This document shows positions 1 to 5,703 of a stretch of DNA of 7,225 nt, piece after piece. The position numbers and the translations under genes were made by a program. Numbering within the stretch: the stretch's first letter is position 1; every line of letters starts with the position of its first letter. The notes under the pieces were generated by a model, which made no database searches, was not told the DNA's origin, and saw only the letters and a program-made list of their open reading frames with translations. The DNA lies in assembly GCA_947457715.1 (NCBI GenBank), contig CANGXK010000129.1:1-7225 (forward strand), read 5' to 3'. The stretch comes from Gemmatimonadota bacterium (GTDB taxonomy: Bacteria > Gemmatimonadota > Gemmatimonadetes > Gemmatimonadales > Gemmatimonadaceae).

Positions 1-2021
1 AACATCGCCCGAACGCTCACCGTTTCCGAGAGGCGGGCGGCAACCGATACCGGCAGGTCGTCGGAGACGCGCGCCGTGGCGCCGACCACTGGCCGATAGA
101 ACGACTGACGAGCCGCCACCGTGTCGCTCACGGCAGCACGATTCAAGTGCGCCGTGGGATCGACCCTGACCGGTACGGTCGGCGTCACAACCGCTGGCCG
201 GCCCGCCTGGGCGACGACGACCGGATCGCGATACGGCTCCTTCTTGAGCGACCGCGGATTGCGGATCTTCCAGATCGCGTGGTCCGTCTTTTCGTAGTAG
301 ACGAACGCGAGCACGTCGGCACCGCGCGCCCACGTGATCGCCGGCGATTGCTCGGCCACGGCGGTCACGGCGCCCAAGACATTCGTGAGCTGGAAATGCT
401 GTTTCGCGTCGAGGTCGTACAGGAAGATGTTGGCGATGCCCGTGCGATCGGTGATGTACGCGATCGAGTTGCCGTCTGGGGCCCACTGCGGATTGAGATT
501 GAGTCCGCGCTGGCCATCGAGCGTCGTGACCTTCTGTGTTTCGAGGTCCAGCAGGGAAATCTTCCACTTGCCGATCTTCAGGATATCGAGATCCGTATCC
601 TCCCCGCGATCGCTGGCGAACGCGATCGTGCGCCCGTCGGGGGACCACTGTGGCTGGAGGTCGCCGAACGGATCCTTCGTGACCTGCGTGTATCCGTCGG
701 CATCGAGCGAGGCGATGTACAGATCGCTGCTGCCACGCCGCATGCCGCTGAAGACAATGCGACGCCCGTCGGGCGAGAAGCTCGGACTCAGCACCTGGTC
801 GAGTTCGAAATCGAACTTCTTCAGGATCTTCCGCGATTGCACGTCCATCACGTACAACACGTCGCGTCCGCCGCTCTGCCCGGTGAAGGCCAGCATCCGG
901 GCGTCGGGCGAAAACGACGGCTGCGAGTAGATGTAGCGCAGCTGTTCGAAGTCGGGATTCGTCGTCGTCTTGACGAGGCGCGCGATGCGCTTGCCCGTCT
1001 CCCCGTTGGCGAGATACATCTCGGGGAACACTTCGCCGCGCAGGAAGCTGCCATACGCGATGTACGTGATGTACTTGCCGTCGTCAGACAAGGCAGGCGC
1101 CACGAACAGGCTGGCGATGCTCCCTGAGCGGTTCTGCGACAGCAGCGGTTCGGCAAAACTGCGGGGGCGCTGCAGCTCGGCCACGGTGGGCAGATACTTC
1201 GCCTGCATGGCCTGCTTCCACTCGGCGCTCAGCTCGTCGAGTGACAAGCCGATTTCCCGACGGAAGGCGCGATCGATGCCGACGCTGGGCACGGCATTCA
1301 TGATCTCACCGATCACTTCGTCGCCCCATCGGGCGCCCACATACTGCCACACCGAAAACCCGTAGCGATATGGGAAATACTTGTCGGGGCGCTCCGTCAT
1401 CTGCTGGATGGTGGGGAGCGCATTGTTCGTGACGGCATCGCGCACCCACGCATCGGTCCACGGGTGCTTCTCGCCGATCGAGAAGTATTCGGCGAGCCCT
1501 TCCATGAACCAGAGCGGCGGATTCACCATCGCCAGGTTCTGGAGGCCGGCGCCTGCCCGCCCGCGGGAGAAAATATCGAACTGAAACACGTGCACCATTT
1601 CGTGCTGCAGCACGTGTTCGAAGCTGGCCCAGTCTCCGCTGAAGAACTGCGCCATGCGCTGCCGTAGCGGGTCGGTCACCCCCCCGGTGCCTTCACCGAG
1701 ATCGCCAAAGACATTGCTCTGCGCAAAGTCGCCCGACGAGCCGAAGATGAGCACCGGCTTCTTCTCGCGGAACTGGTGCGCCATGAGACGCGAGAGCCGA
1801 GCGTACGCACGCTCGGCCATCCGCGCGGCATCGGGCGCCACATCCGCGATTTCCGGATAGTAGTGAATCTGGAAGTGCTCGGTTTCGATGACGCGCCAGC
1901 GCAGCCGATCGTACTGGACCTGATTCTGCCCGAAGAACTGGGCCTGAAGCGGCGACGCGAGCGCCATGATCGCGATGACCAGAGCGGCTCCCCATCGTGT
2001 CCAGCGCTGCGCCTGCGGCAT
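1..2021 (-). CDS. Exported gluzincin-like metallopeptidase with PD40 (TolB-type) beta-propeller, 3' end cut by window
   Basis: An open frame of 673 codons runs from ATG at 2021 without a stop and leaves the window at position 1. Residues 1-27 form a signal peptide (Arg-rich start, hydrophobic VIAIMALA core, likely cleavage after LQA), so the product is exported. Residues 28-250 look like the Peptidase MA superfamily: H140-E-M-V-H144 is a HExxH zinc motif, and W-F-M-E174-G-L-A-E178-Y supplies the likely third ligand (E174), as in M1-type gluzincins. Residues 305-590 hold about six beta-propeller repeats of the [FW]SPDG type, with cores near 313, 371, 416, 460, 514 and 565 and partner phrases such as TIAFASDRG and SIAYITDRTG. 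A Pro/Val/Ala-rich stretch follows from about 600. The start is supported by AGGGAG eight bases upstream, and ATG follows the rsfS stop with no gap. Substrate and active proteolysis are unknown. A periplasmic or outer-membrane role is inferred. Confidence 0.88.
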   Translation of the reverse strand, partial: MPQAQRWTRWGAALVIAIMALASPLQAQFFGQNQVQYDRLRWRVIETEHFQIHYYPEIADVAPDAARMAERAYARLSRLMAHQFREKKPVLIFGSSGDFAQSNVFGDLGEGTGGVTDPLRQRMAQFFSGDWASFEHVLQHEMVHVFQFDIFSRGRAGAGLQNLAMVNPPLWFMEGLAEYFSIGEKHPWTDAWVRDAVTNNALPTIQQMTERPDKYFPYRYGFSVWQYVGARWGDEVIGEIMNAVPSVGIDRAFRREIGLSLDELSAEWKQAMQAKYLPTVAELQRPRSFAEPLLSQNRSGSIASLFVAPALSDDGKYITYIAYGSFLRGEVFPEMYLANGETGKRIARLVKTTTNPDFEQLRYIYSQPSFSPDARMLAFTGQSGGRDVLYVMDVQSRKILKKFDFELDQVLSPSFSPDGRRIVFSGMRRGSSDLYIASLDADGYTQVTKDPFGDLQPQWSPDGRTIAFASDRGEDTDLDILKIGKWKISLLDLETQKVTTLDGQRGLNLNPQWAPDGNSIAYITDRTGIANIFLYDLDAKQHFQLTNVLGAVTAVAEQSPAITWARGADVLAFVYYEKTDHAIWKIRNPRSLKKEPYRDPVVVAQAGRPAVVTPTVPVRVDPTAHLNRAAVSDTVAARQSFYRPVVGATARVSDDLPVSVAARLSETVSVRAM

Positions 2022-2405
2022 TTACCGGGCTCCCTGCATGGCTTCGGTGTCCAGAGGTACCGGCGTTGCGTCGCCCCACAGCCGTTCGAGCTGATAGTAC
2101 TGGCGCAACGTCGGATGAAAGACATGGATGACGGTGTGCGCGTAGTCGAGCAGCGCCCAGCGTCCCTGCGTGAGACCTTCCGTCATCGTGGTAGACACGC
2201 CACCCTCTTTCAACCCTGCCTGGATGTGTTCCGCGACGGCGCGGACGTGCGTGTCGGATGTCCCACTGGCAATAACAAAGAAGTCGGTCATATCCGTCAC
2301 TCCACGCAAATCGAGGACGAGGATATCGTTGGCCTTCATGTCACTGGCGAGAGCTGCGGCGCGGCGCGCAATGGATTCGCCGGGGCTTGGCGGACGTTCT
2401 GCCAT
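2022..2405 (-). CDS. rsfS: Ribosomal silencing factor RsfS (Iojap/DUF143 family)
   Basis: RsfS binds uL14 on the free 50S subunit and blocks subunit joining, lowering translation in stationary phase or starvation. The family core is clear: NDILVLDLRGVTDMTDFFVIASG, then SDTHVRAVAEHI, then the diagnostic QGRWALLDYAHTVIHVFHP and a final YYQLERLWGDA. From ATG at 2405 the protein is 127 residues, close to the usual 105-130. The same frame can start at GTG 2441, adding 12 residues that do not resemble the family. Neither start has a good SD, so ATG 2405 is chosen on family length. The gene lies downstream of the rplI terminator, so it probably has its own promoter, though I find no convincing -35/-10 in 2406-2506. 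Its TAA stop touches the ATG of the next gene. The usual neighbours nadD and rlmH are not visible here. Confidence 0.93.
   Translation of the reverse strand: MAERPPSPGESIARRAAALASDMKANDILVLDLRGVTDMTDFFVIASGTSDTHVRAVAEHIQAGLKEGGVSTTMTEGLTQGRWALLDYAHTVIHVFHPTLRQYYQLERLWGDATPVPLDTEAMQGAR
2030..2035 (-). promoter_or_regulatory. Shine-Dalgarno of the HExxH/PD40 gene
   Basis: AGGGAG on the minus strand lies eight bases before the ATG at 2021 and inside the last codons of rsfS. It fixes the start at 2021. It also suggests translational coupling, because a ribosome ending rsfS finishes beside this site. Confidence 0.7.
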
Positions 2406-2506
2406 GTATGGATTCGAGAGAATGCGGAGATGGAATGCCACTGCCTGAGGCGGTACCCCATCGGAGTGATGAAGGTTGCGCGTCGGACAGCGACTCGGAC
2501 AGGGGC

Positions 2507-2537
2507 AAAAAAAGGGGAGTCCGAGTCCGGACTCCCC
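2507..2537 (-). terminator. Intrinsic (Rho-independent) terminator of the rpsF-rplI operon
   Basis: On the minus strand a perfect 9-bp GC-rich stem (GGGGAGTCC with GGACTCCCC) and a 6-base loop (GGACTC) are followed at once by seven T. It begins 23 bases after the rplI stop codon. Orientation and position mark the end of the ribosomal protein transcript and separate it from rsfS. Confidence 0.93.
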
Positions 2538-2560
2538 CTACCCCGGCAGTCTGATGCCGA

Positions 2561-3004
2561 TTACTGCTTGATCACCCACACCTTGATCTCGGGCTTCACG
2601 TCGGCGTGCAGGCGGATGCCGACGCGGTAGACGCCCAGCGACTTGATCGGCTCGTTGAGCTCGATCTGGCGCTTCTCGATGTGGTAGCCCTGCGCTTCGA
2701 GCTGATGGGCGATGTCGGCCGTGGTGACGGAGCCGAACAGCTTGCCTTCTTCTCCAACGCGGGCGGCAAAGGTCACGGAGACCTCGGCGAGCTTTTCCGC
2801 GATCGCTTCGGCCGCGGCGACGCGCTCGGCCTCGAGCGCCTCGAGACGACCCTTTTCCAGCGCGATACGCTTGCGATTGCCCGTCGTCGCTTCAAACGCG
2901 AAGCCGCGGGGGATCAGGAAATTGCGGGCGAAGCCGGCGGACACGGAGACGATGTCACCAGGATGTCCGAGCTTGTCGACGGCGTTGCGAAGGATGACTT
3001 CCAT
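2561..3004 (-). CDS. rplI: Large-subunit ribosomal protein bL9
   Basis: bL9 binds 23S rRNA near the L1 stalk base and helps maintain reading frame. The 147-residue product matches the family length (about 148-150). The N-terminal RNA-binding domain begins MEVILRNAVDKLGHPGDIV and contains the signature GFARNFLIPRGFAFEAT at about 24-40. A long charged connecting helix spans about 42-75 (RKRIALEKGRLEALEAER). The C-terminal domain contains GKLFGSVTTADIAHQL and the final PEIKVWVI. The ATG at 3004 has GGAG five bases upstream. It is the last gene of the rpsF-rpsR-DUF2232-rplI run, 35 bases after the membrane-protein gene, and is followed by a strong terminator. Confidence 0.98.
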   Translation of the reverse strand: MEVILRNAVDKLGHPGDIVSVSAGFARNFLIPRGFAFEATTGNRKRIALEKGRLEALEAERVAAAEAIAEKLAEVSVTFAARVGEEGKLFGSVTTADIAHQLEAQGYHIEKRQIELNEPIKSLGVYRVGIRLHADVKPEIKVWVIKQ

Positions 3005-3039
3005 GGGAGCTCCGGGTCCTGCGGTAAAAGTGTGTGAGA

Positions 3040-4191
3040 TCAGCGTGGCGACGGTCGGCGCGGTTGCGCACCGGTCCGGAAGTCACGCCAGGTATCTCCA
3101 AGCCCCAGACTGAACGTAACCGCCAACAGCACGACCACGACCCAGACTGGACCCAGGAGCGGGCCCAACACCACCAACGCGAGCAACGCCGGCACGGCGA
3201 GTCGGTCGGGGATCCACCAAGTGAGTACGCCGACGCCCCGAAAGGCGTACAGCGACCCGAAGAAACAGATCAAATTCGCACCGGCCGTTCGCCACTCGGC
3301 GAGCGTCGGTAGCAACAGCACCGTCACACCAACGATCAGTCCCCATACCAATTGATCGTTGAATCGCACGTCGCGCAGCGCCCCCAATGGCGGACCGATG
3401 CGTACCCTCGACAGGCGGTGATATGTGGCCCACCCCAACGCCAACGCGAACAGCGACTCGAGCGCCAGCAATGCCGGCGCAATCGATACGAGCGGCCCCG
3501 GGATCAGTCCCCGTTCCGAACCGGCTCCAGAGAGCGGTTCAGCCAAGGCGACCAGCAGGTTTTCCATCTGCGTCGCGCGGTCGGCGGCCGAGGGGAAGCG
3601 CTGCGCGAACGCGCGCCACGACTCCGATTCCGACCGACTGCGCCAACTTTGCAGCGACTCACCGAGCCGGCGCTGATACTCCCCGGAAAGCATTTGCGCC
3701 GGACCGTCAAACAGAGTCGCACCGTCGCTGGTGCGGGCCGTGAAGCCGGCGGCCGTCACGACGGCCGCCAGTCCGATGGATCCAAGCGCCCGGGTGAGGA
3801 GCGCCTGGCGTGGCGACGCCAGGCACACGAGGCCAAACGACGCGCCTAAGGTGAGCGCCCAGCCACGTCCGAATGCACCGTAGCCCGTGAACGGGAGCGG
3901 CACCTTCCAGATGACGTACCCGGCACCCACGACCCAGAGCAGGGCCATCACGAGCCGACCACCTGACCACCAGCCGATGATCGCGCAGGAGGCGATCGCG
4001 ACAAGGACGAGCAGGGCGAACTGCTCAACCGGCAGCAGCAGCCGAATCGCTCCGGCCATCAGCGACAGTGACGCGGGCCAAGCCGGGGCTGCGGTGACGA
4101 GCACCATCAGCACCAGCGCCAGCACGAACCACCGCCACCTCCGCTCCTGCGGAGCGGTCGCGGCGAGCTCCGACGCGACTGCTCCGTTCAT
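3040..4191 (-). CDS. Polytopic membrane protein, DUF2232 (YybS)-like
   Basis: The 383-residue product is a predicted inner-membrane protein. Hydrophobic segments lie at about 21-46, 56-74, 78-96, 110-126, 134-150, 233-256, 283-300, 308-330 and 336-366. A polar, charged region at about 153-230 (rich in SWRSRSESES and QRFPSAADRA) splits them and is probably exposed to one side of the membrane. The C-terminal part (LYAFRGVGVLTWW, then LGLGDTWRDFR) resembles the end of DUF2232 proteins. The site between rpsR and rplI is a typical DUF2232 location (compare yybS near rplI in Bacillus, and deltaproteobacterial operons). The function of the family is not known. Translation from ATG 4191 is probably coupled to rpsR, whose TGA lies two bases upstream; no good SD is close to the start. 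The coding call is firm, the family assignment moderate. Confidence 0.85.
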   Translation of the reverse strand: MNGAVASELAATAPQERRWRWFVLALVLMVLVTAAPAWPASLSLMAGAIRLLLPVEQFALLVLVAIASCAIIGWWSGGRLVMALLWVVGAGYVIWKVPLPFTGYGAFGRGWALTLGASFGLVCLASPRQALLTRALGSIGLAAVVTAAGFTARTSDGATLFDGPAQMLSGEYQRRLGESLQSWRSRSESESWRAFAQRFPSAADRATQMENLLVALAEPLSGAGSERGLIPGPLVSIAPALLALESLFALALGWATYHRLSRVRIGPPLGALRDVRFNDQLVWGLIVGVTVLLLPTLAEWRTAGANLICFFGSLYAFRGVGVLTWWIPDRLAVPALLALVVLGPLLGPVWVVVVLLAVTFSLGLGDTWRDFRTGAQPRRPSPR

Positions 4192-4193
4192 GC

Positions 4194-4415
4194 TCAGCCC
4201 GTCTGTCCCTTCACATACGGAAGGAGCGCCAGGAAACGCGCCTTCTTGACGGCCTTCGAGAGCTGACGCTGGTGACGCGCGTCAACACCGCTCAGGCGGC
4301 TCGGCAGAATCTTGCCGTAATCCGTGATGAAGCGAGCGAGGAGACGGTCATCCTTGTAGTCGACGTAGCGGATTCCCGCTTCCGTGATCGGGCAGGGCTT
4401 CTTTTGGCGGCGCAT
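4194..4415 (-). CDS. rpsR: Small-subunit ribosomal protein bS18
   Basis: bS18 pairs with bS6 on the platform of the 30S subunit. The 73-residue product has the family hallmarks: basic start [35 protein letters not shown], and the arginine/lysine-rich [24 protein letters not shown]. Only one cysteine (C8) is present, so it is not a multi-cysteine zinc-binding form. The ATG at 4415 lies three bases after the rpsF stop. Its SD (GAGGA) is inside the last codons of rpsF. The TGA stop is two bases from the next start codon. Confidence 0.98.
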   Translation of the reverse strand: MRRQKKPCPITEAGIRYVDYKDDRLLARFITDYGKILPSRLSGVDARHQRQLSKAVKKARFLALLPYVKGQTG

Positions 4416-4418
4416 GAT

Positions 4419-4811
4419 TTAATCCTCGTCGTCGTCGTCGTCATCGCCCGCGCGACGGCGCGAAGCGAGCTCTTCATCGCTGAGCTTCGGGGCACCCAGC
4501 TCATGCTCGGCCAGCGAGATGAGATAGCGGATGATCCCTTCGTCGAGCTTGAGCGCACGCTCGAACTCGGGAAGCACGGCGGGGGTCGTTTCAAAGCGCG
4601 CGATCGCGTAGTAGCCCGTGTCGTGGCGGCCAATCTTGTACGCGAGCTGGCGACGGCCCCAATGCTCGATCTCAGCCGGTGCGGCGAGATTCAGAAGGCT
4701 CTGCAGCTTGTCCAACTTTTCCAGAATGGCCGCATCTTCGATCGCACTATCGACGATGTACACGGCTTCGTAGCGCCGCGTAGGGTTGCGGCGGATTTTG
4801 AGCTTTGCCAC
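4419..4811 (-). CDS. rpsF: Small-subunit ribosomal protein bS6
   Basis: bS6 binds bS18 and helix 22/23 of 16S rRNA on the 30S platform. The 130-residue product has the family core: RRYEAVYIVDSAIED, EIEHWGRRQLAYKIGRHDTGYYAIARFE, LPEFERALKLDEGIIRYLI. Start is GTG at 4811, with a near-perfect AGGGAGG eight bases upstream. This gives a short basic N-terminal lead (VAKLKIRRNPT) before the usual first strand. The frame stays open upstream to 5246, but that part runs antisense to yedK and is not coding. The C-terminus is a run of six Asp followed by Glu-Asp after an RRRAG patch; acidic tails are common in bS6. It is the first gene of the operon. The ssb gene often found between rpsF and rpsR is absent. 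Confidence 0.97.
   Translation of the reverse strand: MAKLKIRRNPTRRYEAVYIVDSAIEDAAILEKLDKLQSLLNLAAPAEIEHWGRRQLAYKIGRHDTGYYAIARFETTPAVLPEFERALKLDEGIIRYLISLAEHELGAPKLSDEELASRRRAGDDDDDDED
4423..4427 (-). promoter_or_regulatory. Shine-Dalgarno of rpsR embedded in the rpsF tail
   Basis: GAGGA on the minus strand lies seven bases before the rpsR ATG at 4415. It is formed by the final Glu-Asp codons of rpsF (GAG GAT), so rpsF coding and rpsR initiation share the same bases. Confidence 0.7.
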
Positions 4812-4819
4812 TCGGCAAT

Positions 4820-4826
4820 CCTCCCT
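4820..4826 (-). promoter_or_regulatory. Shine-Dalgarno of rpsF (decides the GTG start)
   Basis: AGGGAGG on the minus strand, eight bases before GTG 4811, is the strongest ribosome binding site in the window. It settles the start codon of rpsF against the long open extension upstream. Confidence 0.85.
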
Positions 4827-4875
4827 GTGGTCTAAGGTGCCCCCCGCAGTGCCGATCCGCAGGAGGAGGGTCAGG

Positions 4876-4893
4876 GGAACGGTGATCCGTTCC
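4876..4893 (-). promoter_or_regulatory. 7-bp hairpin in the rpsF upstream/leader region
   Basis: GGAACGG and CCGTTCC form a perfect 7-bp stem around a 4-base loop (ATCA on the minus strand), about 65 bases upstream of the rpsF start codon. No T-run follows, so it is not an intrinsic terminator. It could be part of an rpsF leader or a protein binding site. I could not match it to the known bS6:bS18 leader motif. Confidence 0.35.
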
Positions 4894-4898
4894 GGATG

Positions 4899-4911
4899 AG
4901 CCTTTAAGGCT
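4899..4911. promoter_or_regulatory. 13-bp palindrome between divergent rpsF and yedK
   Basis: AGCCTT-T-AAGGCT is a perfect inverted repeat of 6+1+6, overlapped by a second palindrome GGCTAGCC at 4908-4915. It sits in the shared control region, 14 bases upstream of the candidate yedK -35 box. An operator role is possible but only inferred. Confidence 0.3.
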
Positions 4912-4924
4912 AGCCAGACTGGGG

Positions 4925-4954
4925 TTGGAAGGGAAGGGATGCCTGCGGTACATT
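4925..4954 (+). promoter_or_regulatory. Candidate sigma70-type promoter of yedK, predicting a leaderless mRNA
   Basis: TTGGAA (4925-4930) and TACATT (4949-4954) match the -35 and -10 consensus at four of six positions each, with an 18-base spacer. Transcription would begin near 4960-4962, right at the ATG at 4963, and no SD precedes that ATG at normal spacing. The match is moderate, so this is a hypothesis. Confidence 0.4.
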
Positions 4955-4962
4955 GCGCGCAT

Positions 4963-5673
4963 ATGTGTGGCAGATACGGCTTCGGCAACCCCGCGCGGCT
5001 CGGGACGCTCCCTTTGGGCGTCACCTTCCCCGCGCTCGCTCCTCGCTTCAACGTCTCGCCCTCCCAGGCGGTCCCGCTGGTGCTGCAGGAGGCGGACACC
5101 CGAGCGGTCCGCATGGCCAAGTGGGGCCTGATCCCCTTCTGGGCCGACGATCCGGGGATCGGCCACAAGCTCGCCAACGCCCGCGCCGAGGGCATCGGCG
5201 CCAAGCCGGCGTTCCGGGCCGCGTTCAAGCTGCAGCGCGGACTCATGCCGGCCGACTTGTTCTACGAGTGGCAAGTCGTCCCCGGACATCAGGGCAAGCA
5301 GCCGTGGTGTATTCGCTTGCCTGACGGCGAGCCGTTCGTCATGGCGGCGCTCTGGGACCGGTGGCAGCCCAAGCATGATCCCATTGCCGACCCCGTGCTG
5401 ACTTGCTGCGTCATCACCACCGATGCCAATGCGACGATGGAGCCGATTCATCATCGCATGCCTGTGATCCTGCCGTTGGCCGACGTGGATGCGTGGCTCG
5501 ATCCCCAGACGGCGCCCGCCGACGCGGCGAAATTGCTGCGCCCGTACGACGGACCGCTCCACGCGTATCAGGTGAAGACGTGGGTCAATGCGACCCGCAA
5601 TGACGACGCGGAATGCGCGGTGCCGCTGGTGCGCTCCGACGCACACCGCAGCGAACAGTTCTTCGACGACTGA
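4963..5673 (+). CDS. yedK: SRAP-family abasic-site DNA-protein crosslink protein (YedK/HMCES)
   Basis: SRAP proteins shield abasic sites in single-stranded DNA by forming a thiazolidine crosslink through the N-terminal cysteine exposed when Met1 is removed. The 236-residue product has Cys2 in MCGRYGF, RFNVSPSQ at 28-35, KWGLIPFW at 53-60, N72 in NARAE, E102 in FYEW, and H163 in IHHRMPVIL. These correspond to the catalytic Cys2, Asn75, Glu105 and His160 of E. coli YedK. The start is set at ATG 4963 because Cys must follow Met directly. An in-frame ATG at 4939 has a better purine-rich SD but would add eight residues before that Met and bury the cysteine. The usual RCLIPADGFYEW reads RGLMPADLFYEW here. 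The gene is the only plus-strand gene, divergent from rpsF, and meets DUF3108 tail to tail 30 bases later. No SOS (LexA) box of the E. coli type is visible upstream. Confidence 0.96.
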   Translation: MCGRYGFGNPARLGTLPLGVTFPALAPRFNVSPSQAVPLVLQEADTRAVRMAKWGLIPFWADDPGIGHKLANARAEGIGAKPAFRAAFKLQRGLMPADLFYEWQVVPGHQGKQPWCIRLPDGEPFVMAALWDRWQPKHDPIADPVLTCCVITTDANATMEPIHHRMPVILPLADVDAWLDPQTAPADAAKLLRPYDGPLHAYQVKTWVNATRNDDAECAVPLVRSDAHRSEQFFDD

Positions 5674-5703
5674 TCGCACCGACACCCATACGAAGGCGGG
5701 CGG

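Noticed and set aside
147..1127. 326-codon plus-strand open frame (and a nested one at 334-930)
   Set aside because: It is antisense to the peptidase/PD40 gene, is Arg-rich with no recognisable domain, and arises from high GC. The minus strand encodes clear signal peptide, HExxH and propeller motifs.
1776..2630. 284-codon plus-strand open frame across the PD40 gene start, rsfS and the terminator
   Set aside because: It runs antisense through three well-supported features, including an intrinsic terminator, and has no family resemblance.
3352..3849. 165-codon plus-strand open frame inside the membrane-protein gene
   Set aside because: It is antisense to a coherent polytopic membrane protein, and its composition (Arg/Gln-rich) is a shadow of hydrophobic codons.
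4883..4899. Alternative inverted repeat ATCCG-TTC-CGGAT
   Set aside because: The arms are only five bases and it overlaps the longer 7-bp hairpin at 4876-4893, so it is not listed separately.
4812..5246. 145-codon upstream extension of the rpsF frame
   Set aside because: It overlaps yedK in antisense, has no resemblance to bS6, and rpsF has a strong SD directly before GTG 4811.
4747..5685. 312-codon minus-strand open frame antisense to yedK
   Set aside because: The plus strand encodes all SRAP catalytic residues. The antisense product is low-complexity Arg-rich sequence typical of shadow frames.
5674..5703. Possible bidirectional terminator between convergent yedK and DUF3108
   Set aside because: The 30-base gap contains no stable inverted repeat with a T-run on either strand.
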